From contig CM076269.1 of the NCBI GenBank assembly GCA_038380795.1, positions 1,612,001 through 1,676,000 of the forward strand: a stretch of DNA of 64,000 nt, given 5' to 3'. The notes under the pieces were generated by a model. It worked only from the letters and a program-made list of their open reading frames with translations. It was not told the origin of the DNA and did no database searches. This DNA comes from Pyrocephalus nanus (Eukaryota; Chordata; Aves; Passeriformes; Tyrannidae). The position numbers were made by a program, and so were the translations under genes. Shown one piece after another: positions 1 through 13,747 of this stretch (position 1 is the stretch's first letter; each line of letters opens with the position of its first letter).

Positions 1-3000
1 AAAACACCCATATCTAATGATTTCAGCAAGCAACAGTGGAGCAGGTAAAATACAGGGAGTTCCTACCACCTGTGCCAGAAACCTTGATTCCCCTTTCAGG
101 TTCCCTATTCCTTACTTTTTCCTGATGAGGATCACCAGTTATTGCATGCAAGAACAGTATGATTCTCCTCCTGCATCTCAGGATATTTCACAAGGTTTTT
201 TCAAGTTAATTTTATAAACACATTGCCCACCAAATAATTTTGGCAGTTCATTGTTTGTTTTATCTTTGAAATGCCCTTTACTGCCAGAATTGTGCCTTCA
301 TTGATTACTGATCTTTGTAGGCAGCCTTTTAAAATAAAAATCAGTGTTTATCAAAAGTAATTTGAATTATGATCACTTGGTCATGGAGACAGGCCTGAGC
401 AGATTAGTTAAAGCAGCTGTGAGATGGCTGTGAAAAAAAAAACAAACCAACAAACCAGATATAATTCCAGGATGCATCAAGACAGCTATTTCTACCAAAC
501 AAGTACATCCCTCTGCACAAAGCACTCATTCATGGTGTTCTGAAAGTATTCATAATATCAGTAAAGAAACATGAATTTAAACTAAAACAGGCATAAAGAA
601 GAACTAATAGCTGCCTGGGGAAAAAAAGAGAACCCATGAGAGGAGATTGATGGCACGTCTATCCAGGAAAATGAAGTACAATGGAGACAGCCCCTGTCTA
701 CCTCCATCCAGGCTGACACTTTTACACATCGTGATGCAGTTCCATCTAGGGGTAATAACTTGGATCCTAAAAGGGAGTATAACATGGTATTTTATCTGAA
801 CGAGGCAGCCTGCCTCAGAAAAGGCTTCATTAACCCACACAGAGCACTGTGAGGCTGCACTGGTTCCTGCCAGGGATGCAGTGACCTGGGGGATCAGCCC
901 TGGCTTTGCAAAAGGAATGGAAAATCCACAGTGCCATTTCTCTGAATGAGTAAACCAGAAAGGTAGATGGCAGCAGGAGCTATTTCCACTAAAGGATGTC
1001 ATCAACAGAGAAACAGGGAGGCTTATAACCTTCTGAATTTGGGATCTGTTTCCTACTAGGAGTAGTAAAGGAAAAATATCTACATTACAGAGGGAACGTG
1101 ATCCACTTACAAATGGGATTCAATCATGTTAATGCCTGAAATGAGAGGCTGCACAGGATGATCTGGGGCATCCCTTTTAAGTCCTTCAGTGACCACAGTG
1201 TATGCTCTGTTAATAGAAGTCAGCTATAGGCAGATTTGTGCCTCATAAACCCTCCAGTTAGGCCAAAATGTAGGGTGTATGTTAGCTTTTTGCTGTCAGC
1301 TGCAGTCCTGTGAATGTCTAATATGAACATGCTGATGGATATATGTGTTTCCTAAAACAAAAAAAGGTTGGTTTATCAAGGAAGGGGTTTCACTTTTTGT
1401 CACCCATTGTCACGACATTTGATGTTTCAACCATTCTAAAAGAAATTGTTAAGCTTCCAAAAGTTTAAATTAAGAAGAGAGTTAAAAGCAAAACACTACT
1501 CAGGGAGCTTAACTGCCATAAAAGTGTTGGTTAACTCTAGTATAGAGAATCCCTCATCAATACCTGGGTGACATACAGAATTACACCAAAATCCATCACT
1601 ATGCTCAGTATCTGAGCTGTGTTCTCATTGTCTGTCTCCTTCTGTCTCATTTTGCCCGGATGAAAAATGAGCAAATTGTGTCTATATTTTTATTTATTTA
1701 TCTTAATAAACAATGGGGAGACAGTTGTGAACACCTGGTTTTCCTTGTAAATAACTTTCTGCTCACTCCCCACCTACACATACAAAAGGTTTTTCAGGAG
1801 GCTGAATGTCAGGTGTTGGAAGATATCGCTGTCAAAGCAAAAAAAACCATGCAGAAATGCTAGGAAGTGAGAAAGCATCCCTACTGAAAGTTACATCTTC
1901 TTTCTCCCTATTCCTAGAGCCAGCAGGACTGCAGCTAATCCCTCTGGTTCCTTAATAATAGTAATTTTCACTGTAATCAATGATGATGTCACAAAGCAGG
2001 AATTATGACTTCAAGCAGGGAATAAACTGGGAATCTGGATTCTTTTAAAACAAAGACCTGGTTCTCATGCAAATGTCTTCAGTTATGAAGGAGAAATAAA
2101 AAAAAATCCAATGCAAATGGATTTGTTTCTAAAGAGATTCTTTTTCAAAGTTTTCTGTGGAGAAAGAGCTCCTTTAGAAAGTCTACTGGGTGGCATTGCT
2201 TCAATATCTGCTGCTGGAAATGCACAGTGCAGTCAGAAACCTGGACTGGTGCTGAATGAGCGGTCAGCACAGAGGGCCTCTCCCTCTTTGGATGTGAAAT
2301 GTTTTCCTTTAGAGCCCTTTCATTTCAAGAATTTATCATTTTCCAGAACGAACTATTGTCTCCATTGAAATTGCTCATACATATTCCTACACTGAAGGCG
2401 CTGTGTGTGCTTTGGGGGGGGGATGTGTATGTAAATGGTGGCAAAAATGTGTATTCGCTCGTTTATAAATTTATTGAAGCAGGATGAAGTAGTGCTCTCA
2501 TTTGCTGTCATTTTGCAGGCACTTAATTTGCACTCAAATGCCTCAGAAATGTCTTCACTTGAAATCTGCGAGGCTGGAATGAATTCAGCTTGAAAACAAT
2601 GCACTAAGAGGAAAATAAAGATCTGAGCTTTAAAGCACACAATGACAAAGCATCATTAGTAAGGAAATTGTAGTATTTCCCCAAATTAGGTTTGCTGTAA
2701 GCACATATTTATAAATAGCCTGCTTTTAAATTTTGCTGTACGGGAGTGTTGTTCCTATTTAATTAAGGAGTCTGGAAATGTATTTACTGCAAACAACACA
2801 GCCCATTTTCATGGAGCTGATTCCTTTACCTTGCTCTGACCCAACTGCAAAGCCCCTTTATCTAATTTAAGCAGGGCAGGGGCTTCCTGACCAGAATGTA
2901 TCACATCAGCAACTCAAGCTAAAGCACCGGCTGATCTCTCTTCTTCCTCGCAGATTATCTTAACAAAGTGAAAACAAAAGCCCATCAAACAAACAACTTT

Positions 3001-4076
3001 CACTCCTCCCCAGCCTCAGCACTGCGTTTTGACAAGCTCTGGGGCTCGGGAACCCACACCCCCTTCAAGCCATTGACGCCACTGATTTCAACAAACCTTG
3101 GGTAAGACATTAGGACTGAAGAAAGATGCAACTAAACACTGAGGTGATGCCTGCAGTAGCACTGATATCAGTGTACACACAAGACCAACAACTGGGCATC
3201 CCTTTTCTGACAAATAGCGAGCTTAAAAGCTGTCCTTTCCGTCACACCATAACCTTTGTTCCTGGCTTCAGTCTTTGAAAAATTAGATAAACTAGAGATT
3301 AATCTGTATTTGAGTTTTTTTCAAACTGAGAATTTAACTGAAATCTGATGCCCATAGACAAAATATTTTGACTCTGACTAAATAGTATGCAGACTGCATA
3401 GATAAATGTATCCGAGTGAGAAATGCTAAACTGGATCACCAGAGGATCGACTCCATGTCATTAATTCAGGATGCATTACTATTTAGTTTTACAATAAGAG
3501 AAAACACATATTTTAATAATTACAATTAAATTTCGTTTTCTTTCATTTGGAGAAAACAACTGCATTGTTTAGAATTATTAATAAGTGTTGTTAGGAATGA
3601 AATGTTTATTGATGAAAAAAAAAAAAAAGGAGGAACTTGTTAATGTGATGTTGAAACCTGTAATGCCAGGAACCTACCATTCCCATGGCCTGCAAAAATA
3701 ATGTTCTACACTTAATACCAACAAGGTGCATGTTTGTCAGCATCACTGGGGACAAGAGAGAGCAGAGTGCCAACATTCCACTTCTTATCAGTTCTTGAAA
3801 GCAGACATTTTAATGGGTATGGCACTCAGCAGACCTCAAGACTTTCTTTTCATAGCTTTGAATTGCCACCCTATAATTCAGTACTATTAGCCTCCACCTC
3901 TTTCATTTTATCATCCACAGGTGAATACATTTGTTGAAAACATGATTTCTAGATGCTTTGTGCAAGTTAAAACTGTCAGAAATACAAAGGAAGAGAGAAA
4001 TATATGACAGTAATGCGAGTGAAAGGACATTTGTAAAAGTGATTTATACTTCCACTAAATAACAAAGAAGTCCTAT
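1..4076. other. non-coding DNA, no gene seen
   Basis: Unique AT-rich sequence. A G9 run lies at 2414-2422 and an A14 run at 3615-3628. The stretch 2470-2620 has no simple-sequence runs and could be a conserved non-coding element, but nothing in it is diagnostic. Open frames here are all 133 codons or shorter, begin at arbitrary ATGs and match nothing known to me. Confidence 0.7.
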
Positions 4077-4200
4077 CTAAAGGGCAAATCCTGCAGTCCT
4101 TAGGGAAAGAAAAGTATTAAAATTTTTGTCTAACTCCTAAAGCCCTGATTCAGCAAGGTGATTAAGTATATGCCTAAATTTAAGCAAAATAATAGTCACT
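4077..4200. repeat. old palindrome-type dispersed repeat (sauropsid), copy 1
   Basis: This stretch reads GGGCAAATCCTGCAGTCCTT and then, after about 40 bases, GCCCTGATTCAGCAAGGTGA, TTAAGTATATGCC and TAAATTTAAGCA. Both blocks resemble old, self-complementary, MITE-like repeats often met in bird and turtle DNA (CTGATTCAGCAAAGCACTTAAGCA type). The reverse complement of 4147-4186 aligns with 13838-13870 further along, so the repeat status has support within this window. Family name not assigned. Confidence 0.5.
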
Positions 4201-5029
4201 ATCTTCCTTGGGAGAACTCAAGATTAAGTGGCATGTATCTTGAAGTGCTGTATTAAATGAAAGTATATTTTTTTCATTATTGTTTATTATTATTACTGTT
4301 GGTGAGGCTTTATTTTTAGGAAAGATTAGGTAGTGAGCTCACTGTTACCAACATTAAATAGCAGGTAACCAACAGAAGGGTGAGAGCAGCAGAATGTCAG
4401 GCAATCAGGCAGAACTGGGATGTACTGGAGAGACCTGAACACCTATGTCATGTCAAATATGTGGAATTTAAACAAACCTCTCAACATCAGTATTGATATC
4501 TCTGAACTATCTGTTCACAGCCACTACAAAATGTCCCACTTGCCTTAACTTCAGTCAACATATCAGAGAAAAGCAATAAAAGGTGAGAACAAATATGGCA
4601 GGGAATGCATAAATGAGACGAAAGATGGAAGGCCTAAGCAGTGGTCTGTTTGGTTGAACTTCTGGTTTTTAAGTTGATGGGCCTATTTTAGACACAGAAG
4701 TACTCATCCATATTTAAGAACACATTCTCCTTTTGTTTAATGAAATACTCACTGAAGTTACATCTGCCCCATGATCAAAGTACTGGAAGTGGTTTCTATA
4801 GCTCTGTTTTGCTAATGGTTAAAAAATAACTCCAAAAAAGCGTAATAAATGCTCACAACAGGCAGCACATTATTGAAGTGTTTGTGACTTGATGCTCACC
4901 CAGTGAAGGTACAGTACAATGGCTTATTGATGGACACGCATGTGGGAACCACAGGAGTGCCAAGAGAACTCATTGTTATCAGCCCTGGATAATATAATGC
5001 TGAATGAATTAACTGCAGTGATTGCTTAA

Positions 5030-5180
5030 AATGTACCTTTTTGTGTAATAGCCCTAATTATCAGCAACCCTTTACAATGAGTGGATAATCGGTTTTAATT
5101 CCTTCAGTCTCCATTGTGGTAACATTAATCACGATGAGCTCATTTGGCTTTAATGCGAATATAATGTGTGATAGGGCAGG
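5030..5180. promoter_or_regulatory. candidate conserved non-coding stretch
   Basis: Contains TAATTATC (5055-5062), GGATAATCGG, a SOX-like CCATTGTGG (5111-5119), CATTAATCACGATGAG and GCTTTAATGCG. It is not repetitive, has no simple-sequence runs, and is rich in homeodomain-type cores. This is pattern recognition only. Confidence 0.22.
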
Positions 5181-5756
5181 AATTCAGGAGGAATTCAGCT
5201 GTATGTAAAGCCAGCTTGCCACACAGGGTTGTCACAAAGTGCCTTCATGCACGATGGGTGTTGCTCAGTTCGGCTCTCTCTGGAATGTAAAGTTCAAGCT
5301 GAGACCAAACTGAAACTCGAAGCTTTCTGGAACTCCCATCTTCAGTGGCTGAATGGGGCATTGACAACTCAGCCAGGGAGATGGGGGAAATCAAGGAATC
5401 AGCTCAGCTGGGACTCCATAAACCCAGTCAGCCCCCTGTGTTTACACCCTGTGCATCTCTGCAACTCTTTCCACTTGTAATGCATCGAGACAAAACTCCC
5501 TGCTGGCAGGTAAACTAATGCAGGAGTTTAGATACCCCATAATACACCTAATTTTCTATATCCATAAAGCAAGTGGAACTTCCTAACTAGAGTTCTTTAC
5601 TTACAGCTGGCTTGACACACTTACTAAAAAATTCTTTAGTTGTCTGGATTGATGGAAATTGGTAATGACTGATTAATTGCTTTACCTGTTATCCCTTGGA
5701 AGTGGTGACTGGAATGGCAAATACCAAAAAGAATTAAAGTATATAGTTCTACACAG

Positions 5757-5760
<4 letters not shown>

Positions 5761-5789
<29 letters not shown>
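5761..5789. repeat. poly-A run, 29 bases
   Basis: An uninterrupted A29 followed by GGAAAAAAATAATGG. The sequence upstream (5640-5760) shows no recognisable SINE, LINE or processed transcript, so the run cannot be tied to a retroposed element. Confidence 0.95.
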
Positions 5790-5791
<2 letters not shown>

Positions 5792-7280
5792 AAAAAAATA
5801 ATGGTGCCAGATGTTACCATACTTGCTTTCCCCACTGGACATATTTTTCTGGGGCACAACTGACTTCTGATTTTGTATTATCTGGGACTGGGGAAGAAAT
5901 AGCCATTCGTTGTTGACCTGAGCTGGTTGTATTATACACTGGGGAAGATTCAAATTTCCATCTGTACTCTTAAGGTGTTACATTCCTCATTCCTCGTGGC
6001 TCTTGGAGACATAAAGTTCCCATCACAATTTATCTGTGCATAGGCATGCAAACAGGCACAAATATAGACCTCGTGTGATTATAGAAGGGGTTTGATGTGA
6101 TTATTTCTATGCACGGATTAAAAATAAGCTTGCATGAGCATTCAAGAAATTCAATTTTAGTCAGTCCTAAGAGAACAGAAATTTAAAGCTTCATTTATGG
6201 AAGCCATAAGTTAGACTCTGCAAATTTTCCAAAGTCACAGTGCTGGCTCAGATTTTTCTGAACTGTGACAGTGCAAACCGCTGACACCTTTTTTTCCTTT
6301 TAATTGTTTATTTTTCAAGCTGTTTCTGGTGAGTGGGCATCAAACCTGCAGTGCTGTGAAAATTTATTCTAACAGAGGATGTGGTTCCTGATAGGTTTAG
6401 AAGCTCTACAAAAATCTATACAGCCATACTATTTACCCATTAATAAATGGCTTGTGTTAGCAGTAATGAATTTAGAGGTTTCTGCAACTGCTTTTTCATC
6501 ATGAGACACTTCTGCAATGTTTGCAAATACATTGACACAAAAATTCAGGAAGTAATTCTATTTCTAAGCTTCCTTATCTTCACTGTTTTATCTTTTAAGG
6601 AACTTGGGACCAGGATTATCTTCGTATTATACATTGTAGAAAGCTGAAAACTTTATAGATGTTAGAAATGAAACTATCAAGGAGAAACCAGCTGCTTAAG
6701 GACTTTGCTTTTCCCTTTGCTTCTCTAGTTGTGAGAGTACATGAAAGTTCATGCTCTTTTAGTGCCTTTTTAAGGAGTCACGTTATGTCAAAGTATGCAG
6801 CTCTGCCATAATGGAATTTCCAAAGAAAATGGATCACTACATGTTTGCTTAGATCTGCCAGATATTCAGGATTGACCTGGAGGGTACAAGATAGAAGGCA
6901 AGTGTCTGTTTTAAACTCTACTCAGACCATTAAAAGACCAAATTAGCTTGTGAACAACACCTATGTAAGATTGGCTCTCCAGGGCAGCTCTAAGACTGTT
7001 TGAACTCAGAGACGATTTCAGGTAGAAGGATGTTTGATTACAGTGCAATATTAACTTGTAATGTTACAATTGCCTTTAAAGTGCTGTACTGAAGTTGTCC
7101 TTTTTGCTGCAGATCAGCCCTTAAACTTCTCCAAGAGTTCAGCATCTTTTCACTGACATTATCACTAAAAGTGAAGGTGCTGTTGATAAAGTTTTGTTTT
7201 CCTCCCAGAAAATATATTGATTCCTACTAACACACACCCCAACACAGTAACACTGGTAAAAAATTAGGCATTCTCAGAAA

Positions 7281-7305
7281 AAGGAAAGTATAGAAGGAAA
7301 GTATA
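7281..7305. repeat. short direct repeat
   Basis: AAGGAAAGTATA occurs at 7281-7292 and 7294-7305, a 13-base period. Confidence 0.9.
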
Positions 7306-10300
7306 ACCCATATAGTCATTTTAACCTTTATAAAGTAACTTTTTTTCTATTGTGGAAAAACTTAGTGCTGTATCAGATTGTAAGATGCAGAATAAAATGA
7401 AAAATCTCGATGAAAATACAGTTTTTGGGAATAGGAAATAAGATTAGAGGTGACATAACGTTATCACCCATGAGGTCTTCTCCAGGCTGTGAGAAGGAAA
7501 AAAAACCCCAGCTATTCAGTGTTAGCCATCATATCAGGCCTCTATTTCTTATGGAATTCAGAAATAATTGTCACCTTAGGGCTGCATGCAGCAGGATGCA
7601 TTATGTGTGGGTAGCTGTGAACTCTGGTTTTTTGGGCAACTTACAGCTTGTAGAGCTTGTTGCCCAAAAGGAAGCTCGTGGTCAAACACGTTCACATTAG
7701 ACATTCCTGCTTTTAAGCTCAATAAAATATATCTTTAGCAAGATTTTTAAGGACTCTGGTGCCATTGCAAGCCCTGGTAAATGAGCCATGCAAGCATTCA
7801 GTTATTTGAATCAGGACTCCTGCTTGACTTGGTGCACATTAAGAGCTAACCTTTTTCTGTCCCCCATTTTTGTCACCCACTGTAATCAAACCAGGACTGC
7901 AGCTTTCAATTTTGCCTGTCCAGGGTTTGAGGTCTCGAGCCTTTTGTGAAGACTCACTGCTGAGTGCAAAATGAGAGATAAGTTGCAAATGTTTGGACAT
8001 GATGACAACTCAGAGGTCTGATTGATTACTAAAAAAGAATAAATAGAAGGTGTTATTAAAGGGGTTTTTTGGATGGCAGCCCAAAGGACTTTTTAAGAAT
8101 GTTTTGAGCCATTTCTTAGTGAAGAAATCACCAAATTAACAAGATTCCTTCAGTGCTTGAAGCAGAGATGGAAAAGTCTATTTAAACATCTCAGTTAATG
8201 TTTCATGCTTTTTTCTTATTCATGATTTATACTGAAATGGCCAAATTTAGCTCTACCATAACTGGCAGCAGCATGAGGACCACAGAGTGTTCTACTTCCA
8301 AATAAAAAAGATTCACTGAGGTTAAGAGGGACCAAACACAGCTTTACCCTTTGATCATGCCCAGCTTCAAAAGGTTTCCTCGTTCATTCTCTTTATTTGG
8401 ATGACATTTTATTGCACTTTTAAAGCAGTCTAAACTGCTTTATATAAAGCTAGTTACAATTGGTATCTCACCGAAATTGCCATCAAATTTTAATTTGCAC
8501 TTAAATGCCCGGGAACAAGGTGTAAGTCCTCGAGTTCTGATCTTTTTTATCATTGAAATCAACGACAAAAATCAAGGACATAAAAAGAGCAGGATCATGC
8601 ATTATGAATTTGTCAGTTATATGTCTTTAAGGAGAAGCTCACAGAGCTGTAGATATTTTTCCATGGTGCAATTTAAGAAGATGGTTATCCAAGAGACCAA
8701 CATGATTTTGGTGCTAGAGAAAATCTTCCTAGGCTGCAGTAAAGATTCAAGGGTAAACCCTTGAGCACCAAAGCAGCAGGTCAGCACAATGCCCTGCTTC
8801 TGGGGGGGGGAAAGCAGCACTAAAAAACCACCAGAAAGTAATCTAAAATAAGCAATAATTATTCATAATTACTAGTACATTCAGATCCTGTGTAGAAAAA
8901 AAAAAACCTGAGCCAATCCAAACTCCACAATTACTTCTTTCTTCCCATCACTGAACTTATTATCTGACTATCATATGTGACTTCACATGTAGCTGAAATA
9001 TACTTGAAAGAGTTACCAATTTATTGTCACTTCCATTTGGGTGTGAAAGAATAATTTCTGTGATTTCTTTGGGGAACGCTTTCTTTCTTTCTTTTTTTTT
9101 TTTTTCCAAGGAAGTGTATTGAGGCACAATGAATGTCAAATGCTTCAAAAAGTAAAAGACAGTGTTTAGTGAGAAACTTTCAGCCTTTCAGTTTTCCAAG
9201 TACAGCAGTCAAAGGGAGACTTTTCTCCCACACTCTATCATTACCCCTTCAGCCCCTCTGACACTTTGACATATCATCATTTCCATGATCTCAAGCATGT
9301 ATACATTGATTTTTCAATCATTCTCTATTAAACCCAACAAAAGAAATTTAATGATCCAATTGAATCAATCCAGGGGAAATAACTGCTGGTTTCAGTGCTA
9401 TCAAAAGATTCGTGCTCTTCCCAAAGTTTTCTCTTTTGTTGTTTTTCTCAACTGAAATAAACAAAGCGCAGCTTGTTCCCTCCCTCCAAAATGAAAAGTT
9501 GTATTTGGGAGAGTTCCCAAGTGGTCTCCAGGTCAGTGAAGGAAGGAGGCAGGGCCACAGCTGACCCTCCCTCAGGGACCAGCACAGAGGACACAATTCC
9601 CACATAGCTCTGGGTGATCCTTGCCCCGGGGCACTTAGGGATAAGATGCTTCCTGTGCACTGACACAGCAGCATTTACTTTGCAACACAGCTACTTGCTA
9701 ATGATTTTCATACATCACCTGACTGTTGTTAAGTGTCTACCTCTAAACCTGCTGCCCGTGGGCATCTTTTGGAAAGACAAGAGCTAACATGATGTTTGAA
9801 GGATCTGTACTTTATAAAGGGGTCAGCAAAGTCATCACTTCAACCCTGCAGGGATGAAAACCTGATAATTTTGTTCCCATATTGGAAGATTAGCAGTTCT
9901 GTTGGTTCTCACTGAAGATTTCCTCTTTCATCAGCAGAAACCTTTCTGGCTCAGTCTTGTGTATTGGAACTGAGAGTTTTGGCATTTGTGAAAACTTGAT
10001 GAGCAGATGTTAAGTGCTGGCAGAGCATTTACAAGGAATACTGAGTGGCTGATGGCAATTGTATGCTATTACCTCTACAGGGGTTGAAATAAGAAGTCAT
10101 TTCTCTTCCTGCACACTTGGGAAAAAAACAACTGTACATAACTTACCCCCTCCTTGTTAAGGAGTGATACATCTATATAGAAACAAAGCTCTTGATCTTT
10201 GCTCGTGTCCAGTTAGGTGGGGTGTAAGGCCACAGCTACCCTGAATTCCTTTGCCAAAGATGAGAAGCCTGGGGGTATTTTAATATTGACTTTTTTGACC

Positions 10301-10785
10301 CCAGACATTCAATGAAGTTCAAATTTGCCTTGCATGAGCTCTGGACAAAACGATAGGCCCAACATAAGTGGATGAAAGAAGGAAGGAAAGGAAATTTCAG
10401 AACTCAAAAGAGAGGGTGAATTTTGGGGTATTTGAAACTAAGGAAAAGATAGTTGTGCCTAAAAGCTTATAAAGAAAAAATCTCTATTTGAAAAAGTGAT
10501 AGGAGAGGATTGAGCCTCTCAAGCTCTTCCTTTTTTTTAGGTATTTTCCAAGCTCTGAGTCAAACACTTGTGAAGGTGTTTGGTCTCATTCACAGATGCC
10601 TATGGAGACTGCCAAGCAAATAAAAAGTCCATTTTAATGTTAATGTTTCAAATAAGATGATATAATTATTTGCTAGTTTACAAGACCTTTGCTTTCCTAA
10701 TCTTATTTTGCATATTTTTGCAATAGCTTGAGTAATTTCGGAAGCTGGCTGGGTACTATTTCCTTCATGAGAGCAGATGCAGCCT

Positions 10786-10819
10786 TTTATTATATCAATC
10801 AATTTATTATATCAATCAT
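10786..10819. repeat. 17-base tandem duplication
   Basis: TTTATTATATCAATCAA (10786-10802) is followed directly by the same 17 bases with only the last one changed (10803-10819). This looks like a recent slippage or short duplication event. Confidence 0.95.
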
Positions 10820-11289
10820 GGCTCTCAATATATTCAGAATTTCTCCATGTTTCATACAAATCAGTCTGAAATAATCAGCAACCTGCCGTGCAATGATTGC
10901 AATTAGAGTTGTGTGAATCTTGTCCATTTTGGTTACGGGGCTTTCACGAGAACACTTTTTCTTAGAAGGACTTTTCTTTTTTAACTGGTTCACTGTTTGA
11001 GCCTGTGGGCTAATGTTAAAAAAAAAAATTGCCCAATGACCTTTCATAACATAATTTAAAACTAAACTAATTTATTAGACAAATTCATCAGCTCGGTGGA
11101 ACATCTGTGAAGCACAGCTAAAAAATATTCACCGCATTTGTTGTTTTCCTCTCAGTTTTTCCAGCAGCTTCCCCTACATTCACCAGATAATTCTGATATC
11201 ATCCTAATGACCCGGGAATCAAGCTGGGTGGAATTTTAGTTTGCTTGTCCACACTTGAAAGCATTTTTAAGTCCTGCATTGTTATTTCT

Positions 11290-11720
11290 CTGCTGTTGCT
11301 TTGTGCTTGTCTGGAATCCACGAACAACGTCCTCAGCACGTAAACCACGATCTTTACAGGTATCTGCAAAACAATTTTTGAAGACTGCTGAAGGCATAAA
11401 GCTATAAAACCTGGTCCCTTCCCACTCCTCCAGCTTTAAGAAATGTCAGAATTGAGCATAATGGCACTTGTGAGCTGCTCCTGCCGTAGCTGACAGATGC
11501 CAAGGCCCGTGCACGATAATGTGTTTATATCAGAGGGAAAACCAAAGCCGTGTCATACAGAGATTAAGCAGCTCCACAGCTGGACGAGCCCTGCCTGTCT
11601 GAAAGCAGAACAATAGATACCTCCGAGCTGCCACGACATTAAGTTGACAGTCTTTATCTGCCTATTGTTACTGAAAACATGGGAAAAGTGTTTCTGTGGC
11701 AATTCCAAAAGGTACCGGAT
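11290..11720. promoter_or_regulatory. CpG-retaining unique stretch
   Basis: More CpG than its surroundings, in particular CACGAACAACGTCC, CAGCACGTAAACCACGATC, GCCCGTGCACGATAATG and CTCCGAGCTGCCACGAC. It also contains TTGACAGTCTTTATCTG and CTATTGTTA (TALE-, GATA- and SOX-like words). No open frame of note and no repeat were seen. CpG retention can mark a selected or unmethylated element, but it can also be chance. Confidence 0.22.
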
Positions 11721-13747
11721 GTGCTGGAATTCCCAGCCTGCCGTCTGTTTGTGAGGCAGCCCTGGAGCAAACCATAGTTCTGAACTACTTAGTTATACAC
11801 CAGTGACTGGGGAATTGCAGACATGGCTCCCAACCCACTGTGTTCCCTCAAGCATGCCCTTTAGACTATTATGTAGCATTTGGACAATGAATCTTTCCCA
11901 CCCCTAAAATAAAGGGAAATTCTGAATAGACAATGTTTCAATCTAATATTGTTCCATTCTCCACCGAGGAAAGAATAATGTGTATTTTATTTATTTTTTT
12001 TTTATTTAAGTACAGCCACAATGGGGTCATTCAACACGTTAAGGAATGACAGACTGTGAAGATTTTCCAGCCTCAAAGAAAATACAAGTATCTTCTTTTC
12101 TTGGATAAAAATAAACTGTTACTTCTCAAGGTCTGTAATCTCTGAAAAAAAACCAATTTTCTGTCCAGTGGGAACGAAAGTTTAATGCTGCAGACAGTAT
12201 AGGTGTATTATTCTAAATCATAATATGTTCCAGAATTCTGCAGTTCTTTGTAGCATGGTTGTATTTTAATGAGGAAGGATAGAAGAAAAAAGGTTTTTAT
12301 GAACTCCTGCTTCCTGCACTAAGAAAATACGGTTTATTATTCACACTACACAGGTTTTAAAAATCTTGGGTATTGATGTTACTTACTGGAATTTGGACAC
12401 ATGTGTATGCACCTGTATGCATTTGCATACAGAGAGCACCTCTGATATTAATTTTACAGCACATCAGTAATTCAGAGTGAGGTGGTTTTGGACTGTAATG
12501 AACTGAAAAATAAATAAATAAGGAAGACTTCAAATGGAATTTGCAATAACAAAATACATTCTAAAAATGCTTGATCACCACTTAGCGAAAGAAAAAAAAA
12601 ATACAGGGAAAAACTTCACAATCTCTTGTTATTAATTTGTTTCTTTTAAAATAGCGGCTGTACTTTGTCTCTTTTGCTTTGCATAACAATAAAATGTGTG
12701 AGCAATCACACTACTGGGAGTGCAATTAAGCCTCAGCACAAAAGGGGCTGGAGTCTCCAAACACAATGGAGGTGCTGAAGTGGTGCTGTAAATTCCGGAT
12801 GAAAGGATGATTGAATGGGCCTGGTAACACTCTAAGACGTAAGCACCCAAATTTTCTAGTGGCCTGTCTTTAGAAATACTGTGCAGAGTACTTTTAAGGG
12901 AAGAAAATGCCTGCTTGAAATGTCTTGAGGTTGTGGTGGCAGAGATGTGTTTCATTTTCCCCAGTCTCCTTAGTCATGCATATCCCAGGATATCTAAATT
13001 TAGGCAAAATGTGGCAGCAGTTCAGAGAACTGAGCCTTGTACTGAATAAAACTTAAGGAACAGACAAAAAGTAGCCATCCTGTAGTATTTTCCAAGTGAT
13101 CAATCAATTAATAGAATATATTAAACCTAGCTGGAACAATTCTCACCAAATTAGGAACTACTCCTCCCTATTTAGGAGTGGAAATTGCAAGGGAAAAGAA
13201 AAATCATTATTGGAAGCAGATGTCCAGGTGATGGCTAAGGCTTAAGCTTGTATCCTATAACACAGAACTTTGCTTTAAAAACCTTGAGAATGATAATTAA
13301 TTATACTGAAAGACTTATAGTGGTGGTTTTTTTTTTATTATAGAAACAGTATTGTTACCAGGGGTTGCCAGTCACAGGTGGTTTTTGGATCCCATGAGAG
13401 AGTCTTGTCTACATCATCTCTCATTAATCAGTGAATTTAAAAATAATTTTTCATCATTGTTAGAGAAGCTTTTCTGCAGTGTTATTCTGTATGGCCAAGT
13501 TTAATACATGAGGAGTCTCCCACAATGGTAGACCAGGAGCAGTAAAGAATATCCGTCTGACTACATGGAAACAAGGCATTTTCTCATTCTGCTGAGCAAT
13601 AATACTTCCTACTCATGTGCTGTTGTCAGAGGTCCATGTGTGACATTGTTCAAAACACAGCAGGCACCGTTCAGCCAAGAATTTGGAATATGGTTCTGTG
13701 AGGGGAATAAGTTATATACTGCACTCTCAGGAAAGCATTTAAGCTCA

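Larger units (their letters stand above)
4201..13747. other. non-coding DNA, no gene seen
   Basis: Apart from the A29 run at 5761, the T14 run at 9092-9105, the G9 run at 8802, the 17-base duplication at 10786 and the two candidate regulatory stretches listed separately, I see only unique AT-rich sequence. There is no splice-bracketed open frame, RNA gene or mobile element that I can recognise. Confidence 0.7.
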
